A DNA stretch of 64,000 nucleotides from contig JAKZAN010000006.1 in NCBI GenBank assembly GCA_023053545.1, positions 3,291,001 through 3,355,000 on the forward strand, read 5' to 3'. Positions 1-12,962 of this stretch are shown here, piece after piece. The notes beneath the pieces were generated by a model, which saw nothing but the letters and a program-made list of their open reading frames with translations, did no database searches and was not told the DNA's origin. Position 1 is the stretch's first letter. Each line of letters starts with the position of its first letter. The position numbers were made by a program, and so were the translations under genes. Source of the DNA: Lepidurus packardi (taxonomy: Eukaryota > Arthropoda > Branchiopoda > Notostraca > Triopsidae).

Positions 1-3000
1 GTAACAAACCTGCTTAAGCAATACAAGCCCTCTATACCTTTTTATGCCATAACAGCTATTTTTTTATATCCTTTAGGATATAATGCCATAAACCCCAGGC
101 CAGGGCACTATTAAGAAAAAGCAGACCTAGTTCAGTTAAATGGCACAATATGAAAAATTCCTCTTCCTTTCGGCTCGTCCAAAATTCAAATTGTCCCCAA
201 ATCCCCCCTAGCATAACATAATGCATAATAACGAAGAGCTCGGGCCCTTTCTGTCTCTTTCCCTGTCTCTCGTGCTTGGTGTTTGGCATCAGTTAGAGCC
301 GTGCGTTCACGGAACCATTTAGGTCCATTAAATAGGACTATTAAAGGCTAAGACAGCCAAACATGGTTCCAGTTTTATAAGCCGTGGGAGATTCCGATGT
401 AACAATGAAGCTTGTAAGGAATTTGAATGCAATCACCTAAGTTTTTATTCCAAAGGAAAATAACTGAAATTAAAATTTGATAGCGGAAAGTGGGAGCCAA
501 ATAAGCAGCTAGGTCTTACGACTAAACGAGTCATCCATCCGCACGGTGTTCTATCTCATCTTGACGCTGAGGTACTCCTGCTTGGGCCAACCAGATAGTA
601 AGAAAAGGAACAAAAAAGTGTAGACAAAGGAATTACTGGAAGATACAAAGAAAGAACCAAACGTGACAATGACAAAGCTAGGTCACTTTCACACGTAATT
701 GAACACCTTTGCGGGTTGCCAAGCGTCACCCACGAAAAGTAAAAAAATTAAATAAAAAAAATTGACCGAAATGTCAACACCATTTGACGATGAACTCGAT
801 TTTTGAAAAAAAAGAAAGCGTATCAAAGTTGCCATTGCAAATTCACTTAAACTTTTATTCGCGTGCCGATTTATGGCCTCTTGCTTGGATATTTAGTTTG
901 GGTAAGTTGGGAGGTTTACTGAACAATATTTATGCCGGAGAAATCTCTGCAATTGAGGGCAAAGAAGAAGGCAGGAAGTATTTTTCGAAAATTTTTCATA
1001 TAACGGCAAAAACGAAACATGGAGAAAAGGCAGGTTTGCAACATATACAGCTTTATAACAATAGCTGTGGTGCATGAATCTGTCGGGGAAAGTTTAAGAG
1101 GTCAAGCAATGTAACCTCTTTTACTTGTGCTGGTATAGCACGACAATGGCAAAAATGGTCTGACTAATCAACATGGCGCGGTTTTGCGGCTAAGAAAAAG
1201 AAACTTGAAGCCCGGACTATACTTGGATTTTTGTATTTATTTGTTTTTACCTGACTATAAATAACTCAACTTAGGCAGCACATATATTAGACTTCATTGG
1301 TTTACTTACGAGACTTGAACTCGTATAAACCCAAGCGAGCAAACAAACCACTCTTGGAAAAAAATAATATTTACATCCAGTAAGAGAGAAAAGGAAAGCG
1401 TGCGAATCGTCAACACTCTAAACCCAAAGTTCACAGATAACTCTATAGAAGTAGTATAACCATTTCCCATCGGCAAAGTGAACATGGTTTCCGACAACCC
1501 ATTCTATAATATTATGGCAAGTCTGGCTATTACAAAATAACTTATCGAAGCTTAAAGCTTGCAATAAAAAAAGGCTGAATAAAAACTACTGTTCTATTCA
1601 ATAAAAAAATCAGACTCTGAAATCTAAAATCACCGTTCTGGGAAAATCTTCCAAGCTTCACTTCCAGCGCTAGTGCTTGAACTTTGCTGCTGAGCCATGG
1701 TTAAATACCAACGAAATAATATGACCTTTGCCAGTCATGCAAATCTGTCTGGTCTCTTCTTCCAGTCAAAAAGTCTAATCCTTTCAAGAACGCAGCCAAT
1801 GCTGCTTTGCTTCGCTTAACTCGTTGAAATTGAACGTGAAGCCAAAGTTATAAAAATAAGAAATGTCTATAACTCACAAACTTAACCAGACCATAGTGGT
1901 AACAAACAATAGTGGCTTAACGACAAATTCCCTAAAACGGACTTGACAAAAAATAAATGGTCTCGCGTGACATTCAATAGAAAAGAGGTTCTACTTTCTT
2001 CTAACTGAAACAACGAAGACAGAAATGTCTAAAACTAAGAGAGCTTCGTTTAGGGTTGTAACGATTTAGAAAAAAGGGCGAAAAAAATATAACGCCTGGT
2101 CGATGAGCCCCGATTCTTCTCATCACGCGTTCTAATGGACAAAAACAAATAAAGTCAGTTCCCTTCATCTCGGCGTGCCTCGTTACATTTAGGACTAAGA
2201 CACATTTCCCAGGCCCATGGAAAAAATCTCAATCAGAAAACCCCAAACGATGGCGTGCTAACGTGAATTCTAAGGAACTTGAAAAATGCCTAGATTCAAA
2301 CAAGACTGGACACGCTGGATTAGACCGTTTGTGACCAAGGACGGGACTTGGACGAATTCTTTGCTCCATCATTATGTCCTTATCTGTTTGAAACGCTCCG
2401 AAACAAGCTTAAGCATTGACAGAAAGAATTCGTTTGAAAGCGAGACGGAGTTTTTAGCTCAGGTCTTTTTTCCCTACAGCGTTGCGGTCAACAGACTTGA
2501 AAGGAAAACTAGCTGGAAACCGAGAAAGAAGACAAATCCGGTAAGGCTCCTTCACGCCCATTTTCAAACTGCGTATCGCCGTCAAACTTTTGCCTTCTTT
2601 CCTACAATTGTACACCTTGTCCTCACCTCGGTTCCCCCTCTTGAGGCGTTGTCAAATGTCAAAAGGCGCCAAGTTCCTCCTGAGTTCTCATTAGTAACTT
2701 TCATGGCTGATAGGTCACGAAGAAATGACCACGGCCTCAGCGCAACGTAATGCCAGACGAAGATTTTTCCCTCCAGAAAGTCTTTTGTGACCTTTAGTTC
2801 GCCAATTTAGCATTTAACAGGACAGTATAGCTGAGGCAATAAACAGATTGAGAAGGTTAGGACCACTAGTGACCATCACGGAGAGAGGGGATAAAAAAAA
2901 ATTTGTCTGATTCAGGTAATCGGGCACTAAAAGAGCAGATGAACCAAATTTTTGTTGGGATCTGCCCCGGTCTAATTTCTTAGACTTTGGTGTACAAAGT

Positions 3001-6000
3001 ACATCTTTTCGTGGGTCGCTTTTTTACATCAGCATTGGGGAGTTTGGAAACAAAATTTTCTCATGCCATGCCTCATTTTCGCTACCTGTTAGTCGGTATG
3101 ATGTCCAGCAGAGTTGGGTGCTTAATGCTAGGCAACATGGTATGAAGCCAGTAGCGCTTTTCCATTGGCGTGGCTCGCTCAAACTCTTATTACCTCTCTC
3201 TCTTTAAGCTTGACCGGTAGATTTATGAGTCTTTTAAGTTAACGGGTCCCGAGCTTGGCAGGCGTGGGTAAAGAGCAAGATTTGGACTAGGTCTGGAAGC
3301 TTGCTTGCCTTTTGATTTCACGTTAAACCATATAACAGTACACCTTCTGTTGGGACCAAGATTTGTTGGACCATCTTTAAACTGTAATCAACTCCGCTAT
3401 AATTGCCTAAAATCTTTTCCTTGTACTGAACACTTCGTTTTAAAAGCGGGCAGGTGCAAATAAGATCCAAACGAGGTTCAGCACATAGAAAGTGACGGAT
3501 TTATAGGACTTGCCAAAACCCTAGTAATGTTGCAATAGATATGTGTCATCTAGAACGTGAGTACAGGAGAGAGAGAGAGAGGGAGAGAGCGAAGTTACGC
3601 AGGAATCGTGCAATATTGTTGTATAGCATAAAAAAAAAGTAGAAAAAACTTGAATATGCGCATTAGGCATGACTTAAGAGTCTGTGCAAATGACGTGAAG
3701 TTGCATTCCACGATTCCTGAATACGCCGAAAGCAAAAGTGGGCGCATTCTCAAGAGAAAAGAACCCGAATGACACTAATGTAAGATCAAGCAGAAGACAT
3801 CTCTTGTGTGTATAGAAGCAGCCTAGTAACCGGATGTAACATCACGATTTGGCTATAACGCTCTATAATCAGAAGCCCATCTAAAGTGCACGGAATGCCA
3901 TTCGTTTCCACGTGACTCGCCCCCAAACATTGAATACCACATACATTCGATTCTTCATAACCCTTCACACGTGGTACAGCTTTGAGAAAGTGCAGAGGTA
4001 AAATTTTTTCAACTATTAACGCGTTTAGCGTCGTAGGCTGTGCTCAATCAGCAAGACCTGTTGGTCTCTTGATTGCGGTTTCAGTTAATTATGGAAATAA
4101 ATAAGACGAGCATTAGACGGCCTTTTAACGAGCTAACCTGGATAGTCCTTAGACATGACCTGCCTGACCCTAAAAACTTAAATGCATCATATTGCTTGAC
4201 TGAAAAACAAAAAAATTAAAGTTTTGTATTCAAGGAACGCGGCAGTATTCCAATAAAAATGGCTTGTAATGTAACCGTTGGGTGACAGTCCTAAGTTTTA
4301 TGGCCCAAATCAGAGAGCTTGATATATAAAAGCATAAAGGTCATTTCGCTTTTTTTTAGTGCGGGGTTAAACTGGAGTTTAGGGAAATTTCTATGGTCTA
4401 GACACGAGCCAGACGAGCGAGTCATTGAGAGCAAGCTCATCGTCATAAGGAGACACATCAGCCATCAAACTCAGGTAAAAATGGTGGAAAAGGGAGGCTG
4501 ACCAATGTCTCGACTTTTGGGTAACCTTTACGGCAAGGCTAAATCTCTTGCAGATTTTATGAAAGCTCGAATAGTCCTCAACAATGCCTCCATAAAACCA
4601 TCAAGACTGGAGCAGTGCTCTATGCCTGCTTGGGACAGTTCAATCCAGAGGAGGGGGGAGCAAAATAAGGGTATATTTATAGTCAAAAATTGATATCAAT
4701 TGCTCAAGTTTTTTGTGCCTAATATAAAAATCCCATAAAATCCACTATGTTTTCGTAAAACTGGACAGACTCAGCACACCACTCAAAAGTTAGCATTCTA
4801 GCAGGCTTTTAACTTCATAAAAGCTTACGTCTACGGAAAGTTAGGCCTTCAATGTTAGTCAACTTCCTGTTTAATGTAAACGTACGTCGAAGCAGTTTGC
4901 CAGGTGTTAAAAAACGAGGTCTGCGGAAAGGACCATACAAAGCTCGTTAGGTGAACGGTGCTAATGCGTCTCTTCCTGGTAGGTCGGGAAACACCAAAAG
5001 AGCGGATAAGGGAAGAGATTTCGTCTTCTTTTCACACATCTCTAGTACACCTGTAAAAGTGTCCCTGGACTTTTGCCCACCTGACCTTCATTACTTTAAT
5101 AATTGTACATATAAACATGCGGTTTTTTAATCAGCAATAACAAGTGCACCGAGGAAAATGTAGACTACTCATAACCCGGGGTGACATGAAGAAAGGCAAA
5201 GGATTCAGACCGGAAACCGCAAATGCGAAAAAGAAGGGATGAAAAAAAGAGGTAGCAGACCTACTAGAATCTTACTTACAGGTTAGTGGGGAAGTTGAAT
5301 ATGAAAAGCTGTCATAGCAATTCATTTGCATGGGAAGTGTGACTCGCTACGTAGTTTAGGTGTGAGCTCAAAGGACGTAGACCTCTGAAAACTTCCCACG
5401 AAGTACAATATGCAGGAGAATTCTCATATTGGCACGCTCTTACCGTCGTGGCATGACCTTTTTGAACTTTTGGCTTATTCGCACATTTAGGGTGAATCTG
5501 GCACACTAACTAATTGCCGCTCGCCTCCTTGAGTCGTGAATTACTAAAGAAAGTTCTAGTAAGATCACTGGTACTTCATTACCAGTACCAGTAACTTACT
5601 GGTTGCTTCTGTATTCTGGCGTATTTCTCCTATTAAAGACTGTTCTTATGGAGCTCGGAGCTCTTAGTCTAGTCGCAAGATGCTAGAGTGGTATTATCTA
5701 AGGATAGGAGTTAGGAGACGTCCATTCAAGCGACATAAATCAGTACTGAATGGTGTTTGAACGTACGAGTGGCTCTTTGCTCGGGCCAGACTACCTAGGT
5801 GGTCTCAAAGAGCTACCTGTTTTATTTGTAAATAAGCAATTGAAAGTATAGGGGCTTCGCTTTTTACTATGGCTCCGCCTTCCATGTCCCCAGAAACATA
5901 TTTGTTTTACGCATACCTTAACTTTTTAGTACTAAAAAAATATGCATACTAAAACAGAGACTGACTGATATGCACGAGTAGCTTCTTCCCACAGTCGAAA

Positions 6001-9000
6001 ACGCCTACAAAAATTTATTTTTCAGGTGGCTTAGGGCAGCCTTACAAACTGAAAGTCAACAATTTTAGACACCGAGTCCATTAAACGTTTAATGTTTTCA
6101 AAGATGGTTAACTTAAAATTATAGGTTTGGTCCCCAATACCGTGCCAAGCGTAACACGAAAACAAACGCATTATTATATTTCGTTCACCTGGACGATTAA
6201 GAATGGGAAATTTAACAGTTGTAAAATAGGAACCACATTTTTAACTCCTGCATTAGCGAAGTCAGTAGTAACCACACACCATCTGGAATTCAGAAATGAT
6301 TAAGCGTTCACGATATTTCTTTAACCAGTTACTTACACCTTCAGCAATTTTATCAAGCCGTGTTCTGCTGAGTACCGACAAGCGTCATCTAGAAAAACGG
6401 GAACAAACACATTTGACACACCCAAACGCTAACTGAAGAAAAGCCTTCACTCATAAAAGGGACTCTAAAACTTGCCCAGTATCGCAAAAATACTGATTCT
6501 AAGAAAATTCACTTTATTTCGCACCAGTGGTTGACGGAAATAACAAGTAATCTACAAAACGAAAACTAATCCCTTTCAGCCATTCGCATGCAAAACGCCA
6601 CCGCTGCTGCGCGGTTTCTACGAAAACCATTCGTATACAAAATACTTTCTTGTTCCCAAACATGTTACTGGCTGAGCATGCAAATAATCTGGAATAAGAG
6701 TGTCGTCGAAAAACATCCTTCAACAATTATTTTATGCCACAGAAAAAGGACCACGGCCCATTTCAAAATTGAAGTAATAAGACCTTTACCGTTAACGACA
6801 TTTGTGGTCATCTCTTACTTTCCACTCTTATGCGCAAACTAGGAGTGTAAAGCAAATGGCAGCATGAGCCAAGGCGTTGGGCAAAAAAAGGTTCGTTTCT
6901 TTTTGCGCCTATCTGGTTGTCCAAAAGGCCGTGAAATGACCATCCCGTTTCTCGCGGGCGGAAAAAGGGAAAATGGCAGCTCCTCCATGAACTTCCATTG
7001 GCACCTGCCCGGTAACTGCAACTATTTCCGGCTCCCATCTAAATGTCCGTCTAAGAAAAACTACGGTTTTAAGTGTGTGAAAAGGATGGGAGCGTAAAAG
7101 AAAACCCATGTTCGCCCTTTCGTTTGCTCTATTAGCCCCAGAGCTAGGTACCTTTGTAACGTTTGTAAATTGGTTCCTAAACAGAAAGTTCCCACAGTTA
7201 AGATCGTATTGGTTGATTGAGTTTGAACATTAGAAAAGTTACTTTACCAAAGCTTGACAGGACCCACACGTCCAACTGAACACAACAAGCAACGGTCCAA
7301 GTTTCTTTCAAGAAAAGGGGTGGTCATCACCAGTAGGATACTTCCGGAAGCACATGAAGACGCTGAAAAGGATGAATGGATTCGCGCATGGGGGGCCTAG
7401 ACTTTATTCTTTTCTTTCGTTTCTCGCAACATAAAAGTATTCCCCCCTTTCTTTTTGCTCATTTGACAGGAAAAGCGGGCTGAATAATCTTTGATGGATG
7501 TGATAAATCCAATGTTTGGCTCTTGGTCACATTACACCCCAAGCCCTTTCCTATACACGAAATCGACGATCAACTTGCTTATATCGACCTCCTGGTGCTT
7601 TTAGCCCTCATGTTCTATAGGTAGAAACAATAAAAAGAATAGTTTTGTAGATCAAGCAAAATGATACATATTTAAATTGCAAATCTTGCCTCACAGTACA
7701 ATTGAAAGGCGTTTTATAAGAGGGTTGCCAAAGATCCTGTTTTCCAGTAACAACTGCGAACTTGAAAATAATGTAACGGAAACACTTTGGGGTTGGCATT
7801 GTCAGAAATTATAGCACCGGGTGCCAGCATGAGCTTGAACTCAACGATCGGGTGCGCTTAAGAACTTCAAGAGCAAAAAAAAAAAAAAGAGAAAAAAAGG
7901 CCAACTTGCAACGATGTTCGTGCAATGTAACCTATTGACCCGTAATAAAAAGTGCATAGCAATTTCCCTTTCCGGACTGCCTATTGACAAAGTCGTCTTC
8001 CGTGACCATTTATTCGACAGATAACCCCTTGCAGACAAGTTTGAGATTTTCCAATTCCCTCTTTATAATAATAGTCATACAACGTGCCTTTTGTCTTAAA
8101 CTACTCGTATATAACAATATTACTCACTTTTTAAAATTAAAAATATACATGCATACGCGAAGAAAACTACCCTATCTGCATAGAAAAAAAAGAAAGAAAA
8201 AGCTTGTCAGGGTTCCCTCCCTCATTGGCTTTGGCTCTTTTCATAGTGCGGCGGCTGACAAAAGACGGAACAAAAGGCGGGTATAGCCCGTAACTTGGAT
8301 GCTGCGGTGTAAACCCCAAAAAATGACTATCGACTGAAATATCCAGACAACAATGCTAAGGGTATGGCACGGACCCAGATTCTTTTTGTAAAAAAATGAA
8401 GATCACTTCAAGCCAGATTGAATGTCGTGACTTGTGCCTGACGTACGATCTGCATCAGCACCCTTTTCATACAAGGTTTATATGAGGGTAAATTCTAACT
8501 TAGCAACCAACAAGAATTGGATTAAATAACAGCCTAGGATTTAGTTTACCATGAAACGGTATATGCAAAGCGTAGAGGTATAATAGCGCGTTCCACTTGC
8601 TGCACTGAGTTTTGGTTAGTGCAACCTGAGTTTCTGCCCTGGAAACTGGACTGACGTCACGACCCTGTGTGTTTAAGGTTTGTGGTTATTTGGATGGAAG
8701 GAAGAAGCGGAGGTAAAGTCACGAAGCATGGGACACGTGAAAGTTTCCCTTCTTCATGTCCTTAGGTTCTGTTCTTCTGGATTCTACAGATTCACACTGG
8801 TAGTCCCAAACCCATGACCTTAATTCAAATGCAGGTACCCATAGCGGTCTTGCCAAAAGACTGGAATACAGGACAGACACTTGACTTGTTCAAACACCCG
8901 CAAATTTAGAGGAATTAATTCTTTCATTACGTCACCCTACCAGGCTATTCGAGACGGAAACTTGCCCAAAAACGTTTTGCACCAAACGGTTTGAGGACAA

Positions 9001-9699
9001 ATGTAGGTCATATGAACATTTCCTTTAGCTAACAGCCATGAGCGGCGCTTTGTCGTCACGGACGCCGTCGACGCCGACGTCACCTTATTTCGGACAGAAC
9101 TGGTTGTGGGTGGCATTGAACGTTAACTTGTGAGCAGTGCAGCACTACAGAGGCCATAGTGGAGTATAAGGGATAGCTTAAACGGAGAGAGCTCTGTTAT
9201 TGTGGACCGAAAACCCCTTTTGGCTAGTTTAGCCCGTTAGGAGTCAGCGCAGAAAGCAGTGTGAGGCAGACATGGGTTATCCCCAGGGATTTTGAGCGAA
9301 CCCCAGCTCGTTCAAGGCAAACGATTTCGTCAGCAGTGCTTGGTAGCTCGTGGTTTCTCTTAGGTGCGGTTGTAGACTAGTAAGCCGTGAGTGTTTTCCT
9401 CTCCAAAACGTCTCATGTCGCAGAATTCTTCCAGGCTCGTATTTCCCCCCCGAAATTACAATAAAGTGTCTGTTTCGCAGGCTTCGTATTCACAGTTCGC
9501 GCCCTTGGTGTGGCCTCCCAACTTCGACACTTTTAGGTGATATCCAACCTATGAAGTCCCGTTCAGTCTGCCTTTGTGTACCGTGAAAGTACGCTCGAGT
9601 TCAAAGCGTATAGTTCAGACAGCAGCCAGTTAACTGTTGTATTTTGGATCTTCGAAGAAATTTTACAGCAAGAAATACCTCTTTTCCGTCACCTAAAAC
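1..9699. other. Gene-free stretch upstream of the ChaC gene
   Basis: I see no convincing gene here. Open frames reach 154 codons (2286-2750, +) but show no recognisable domain and no exon-like neighbours in phase. The stretch is AT-rich with scattered A/T runs. It holds a short GA-rich repeat at about 3566-3588, a consensus CRE octamer TGACGTCA at 8652-8659, and a CpG-rich patch around 9041-9095 that may belong to the promoter of the gene starting at 9700. A weak resemblance to the 5' end of U6 snRNA at 1270-1286 is listed among the findings. Confidence 0.6.
3566..3588. repeat. GA-rich microsatellite
   Basis: Short imperfect (GA)n tract, interrupted by one GG step, in the gene-free upstream region. 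Confidence 0.8.
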
Positions 9700-12600
9700 A
9701 TGGCGGAAGTGAGCACAACACCCGTTAGTCATCGACTTTGGGTTTTTGGCTATGGGTCGCTATGCTGGCAACCTGGTTTTCAGTATGGTCAACGTATTCT
9801 TGGTCACGTTAAAGGCTATGCCCGGCGATTCTGGCAAGGAAATACTGCGCATCGTGGGTCAGTTGAAAAAGTAAGTCATCTATAAAACTAGTTTGACTGT
9901 TTTGCCGCACTTGGTTCGTTTGCTACTGTTTTATACGCCCCCTTTGCCATAAACGGAGAAAGTTGCATCAGCCGGTTTCCGGGAACACGTGGTGGGACAG
10001 AGCGTGCGTCTGCGCGTTCCCGGTAGCCCGTTTAATAATACCTGCAAACTTTTTTGCGCATTGGCCTAAATCCTACTTTTGAAAAAGTTGTGCATTTAGT
10101 TTAAACCTTTAAAAAGCTAAAATTAGTCTTTTACAAAATGTTTCATGAGGATAACTGAAGGGGTGCGCTAAATCTCGGGTTATTGATCGAACCTGGGAAA
10201 CGGGTCAAAGCAGTTCCGTGCCAAATGTGTACACAGGCACACAAGCCAACTAACCAAGCTGTTTGAAATAGCTAAAATAATGTACGCTTTATTTTGTGTC
10301 TTTATAATAGCCTGGTCGTGTAGCAACGCTGGTGCCAGACGATGAGGTGAGTGATGTTTTACTTTTGAATTTAAAAAAAAGGAAGAAATGAAGAAGGATA
10401 AATAAGTCTATTTTTAGGTTGTTTAGCATGAAGGTTACTGAGTAAAGGTCGTAACAGCCCTTGTTTAGCTGTGGCCAATTCAGTTATTATCTTAGTAGTG
10501 TGGTTAATATTACGAAACCACATTTCGAAGGTTTTCCGCATTTTGCCAACGTTTCCCCTTGACATACATTAATTTACATTACGCCAATCGAAGGCGTTCC
10601 CAGGCTTATCAAACATGTGTCTTCTTTTTGCCCCCGCTGGGTCAGGGTCAGGTTCAACGATGCGCTGATTAGAATACCAACCATTCGCCATCGTGCTATT
10701 CATGCATATTCGTGAGATGCTGTTAATAAAAAAACAAAGTTGTATCGATCTTCTGCACCGGTATTATTAGTAGTATCGAAAACAGTGAGTGAAAGTGGCC
10801 TAGTGTCCCTTCACTTGAAATATTCTAGGATTGATAAAAATAACGACTCGAGGTTAAACTGTACATGAAATTTTAAGCAGCATGTACAAAGCTTTTAATT
10901 GTGGGTATAGCTGTGGATTTATGGTTTTTGATAAAGTTTCAAGGTCGAGTCAGATAGCTCTTCAATACTTAGTGTACAGGAATAGAAGAAGTCATGACAG
11001 GCCACAAGAAGGCTTACATAGGGCTAAGTTATCGCTAGGTTTCTAACAAATCTTAGATAGATCTAACTGGAACCACTAGCGGTAGTCAAATATAGTGAGA
11101 AATCTGCTCACGGATATGTAGTCTTTTTTTTTTTTTTTACTTTGCAAGTAAAAAAAAAAGTCCCTTCCTGCACGATTTGGGAACTATAAATGTAACTACC
11201 TAATAACAAAGACTTACGGCTGAATCTTCAGTTTTTTACGGCTTGGACTCGAACAGCTCTTTTTTATTATATCGTTGTTTTTCTTCGGAGCTACGTATGT
11301 GTGCCCCCATTCGAACATGCCATGACTATTTTTGCATCATTAATAATAACAAAGGCTATACATTAGCTAGTTATCAGTTTTGATTTCCAGCTATATTCAT
11401 TTAAGATTAAGAGTTTGGGCCTAATTAAGCAGTCCTCGATCGCTTGCGATCGAGGAAAGCATGGGAAACCCACGATCATTGGACACAGTATTACAACAAG
11501 TGACCGGAAGTTTTGGTCCGGCTTGAAGACCTTTTTCTTCACCGTGTGGCTATTCCACGCGGCTACGATTTGTATTTTTCAGAATTTTCAGAGACAAGGC
11601 GTGGGAAGGCCGGTTCTAACAGGGGCTAACAAAAAAAGAAATAACCACCGCACGAAATTCCTCTTTTATGACTTATTTATACTTCCACCCTACCTCATTA
11701 CGTTCCTTTCTTCGGCAGGAAAAGTTAGTAACCCATTTACAGCTCAAGGGCTGTTGGGCTTCACCAAGCCTGTAATGATTGACGGAGTTGCCAAAAAGGA
11801 CATTCACCATGGATACAACGCTTGTAACCGGAAAGCTTTTTTGTCATAATTTTGTCTTCGAAAACCTCGTAAACCTAAGCACAACAGGTTGCTTAATGAG
11901 CTCGGAGAATTTATCTTGTAAGCAACTCATTAAGATAGCCCTTGCTCGGCAGTCGGGTTTGAACCTGCTTCGAACTTTAGCTTGGGAGTTTCATGTTGTA
12001 TATACAAGCCTGCTGCAAAGGCCCTGCTCAGATGAGGCATCTTTAGGTTAGTCAAGGATACGTACTTATGAAACAAATCCATTCTCACTAATGTGGCTGT
12101 AACCATAACAATCGAAGGATTAGTACTCGACTTTGAAGTCAAAGGAATTATTAACTAACATATTTCTTTTCGGCTTGATTCCAGGCTGTAACATGGGGCT
12201 TGGCGTTTGAGTTAGTCGGAGACCAAGCACTGGAGTATTTGCAAACGAGGGAATGCAAATTAGGAGGTTACCAAACCATCTTCACCAAATTCTATCCACG
12301 CAACAATGTGTCAGCACCTTATCCGACGTTGTTATACGTCGCTACCTCAGATAACTGCCATTGGTTAGGTCCAGCTCCTTTGGACGACATTGCCACTCAG
12401 GTATGTAATTAAATAAGTACAAATGGGAGAAAAGGGCTTATCGAATCATGCAAATATCGAGTCTTGTATTGTAGTGAAGAAAGTAATTCAACCTGTAACA
12501 AAAATTCCTTTATTTACCTAGGTGGCAGAATGTTTTGGACCTGCAGGACACAATGTAGAATATGTCTGCAAACTAGCCGACTTCCAGCGAATGTATTTGC

Positions 12601-12878
12601 CAGAAACATACGACGAGCACCTGTTTACCTTAGAAGCTTTGGTTTTACAACGCATCAAAGAGAAGCAACTCTCATTGAAGAATCTGATGGGTGAACCTGT
12701 CAAGCCTCTGCAGATTGATCCACTGCCAAATAATAACGGATTATTAGAGCAACCATTAGAACATAATAATAATGATAACAATAATGGCGGTCAGCCTGCT
12801 GTACAAGTATTAAGACGTGACTCCTTCCAGTATCAGTCTCGCATACCGCCTAAAAAACTACTTTGCCTCAATGTTTAG
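9700..12878 (+). CDS. CHAC: ChaC-family gamma-glutamylcyclotransferase (glutathione-specific)
   Basis: Enzymes of this family cleave glutathione to 5-oxoproline and Cys-Gly in the cytosol. Exons: 9700-9870, 10311-10346, 12185-12400 and 12522-12878, all phase 0, giving 259 residues. Exon 1 has the substrate-loop motif VFGYGSL (residues 15-21) and [10 protein letters not shown]. The family's catalytic Glu is E92 in [20 protein letters not shown] in exon 3 and [11 protein letters not shown] in exon 4 are further family blocks. The core matches CHAC1/CHAC2 throughout; I cannot say which paralogue it is closer to. An Asn-rich C-terminal extension of about 50 residues follows the core and is longer than in CHAC2 (about 184 aa). 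The first ATG fits the family start with a short leader. A polyA signal lies at 12957-12962. Exons 2 and 3 are separated by a 1.8-kb intron. Confidence 0.93.
9951..10033 (+). other. Strong imperfect hairpin in ChaC intron 1
   Basis: An outer stem pairs AAACGG (9951-9956) with CCGTTT (10028-10033). An inner stem pairs 9979-9989 with 10013-10023 (10 of 11 pairs), and CAGA (9998-10001) pairs with TCTG (10009-10012). An ANANNA-like sequence follows the outer stem. That resembles the 5' half of a box H/ACA RNA, but I found no convincing second hairpin closed by ACA. It may be an intronic ncRNA, an enhancer palindrome or chance. Confidence 0.35.
11123..11161. repeat. T-tract/A-tract inverted repeat in ChaC intron 2
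   Basis: A run of T followed by ACTT, then a short spacer and AAGT followed by a run of A, forms a nearly perfect inverted repeat. It sits deep in the 1.8-kb intron and probably has no function beyond being a slippage-prone palindrome. Confidence 0.7.
11433..11456. repeat. Perfect 11-bp palindrome
   Basis: The arms TCCTCGATCGC and GCGATCGAGGA are separated by only TT. It lies in ChaC intron 2. No duplicated flanks or transposon sequence were recognised around it. Confidence 0.75.
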
Positions 12879-12956
12879 AAGTAAAGCATGCACGATACAA
12901 AATCCTCGACTTGCTTGCTAGAGATAAGTGATAGCTAAAAAGTGCTTTTCACGTTG

Positions 12957-12962
12957 AATAAA
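12957..12962 (+). promoter_or_regulatory. Polyadenylation signal of the ChaC gene
   Basis: Canonical AATAAA about 80 nt past the stop codon at 12876-12878. Confidence 0.7.

Noticed and set aside
2286..2750. 154-codon open frame, plus strand
   Set aside because: No domain, no neighbouring exons in phase and no upstream context; composition looks like random intergenic sequence.
11945..11975. GGTTCAAACCC on the minus strand resembling a tRNA T arm
   Set aside because: The flanking T stem mispairs at two of five positions, and no D arm or acceptor stem is present.
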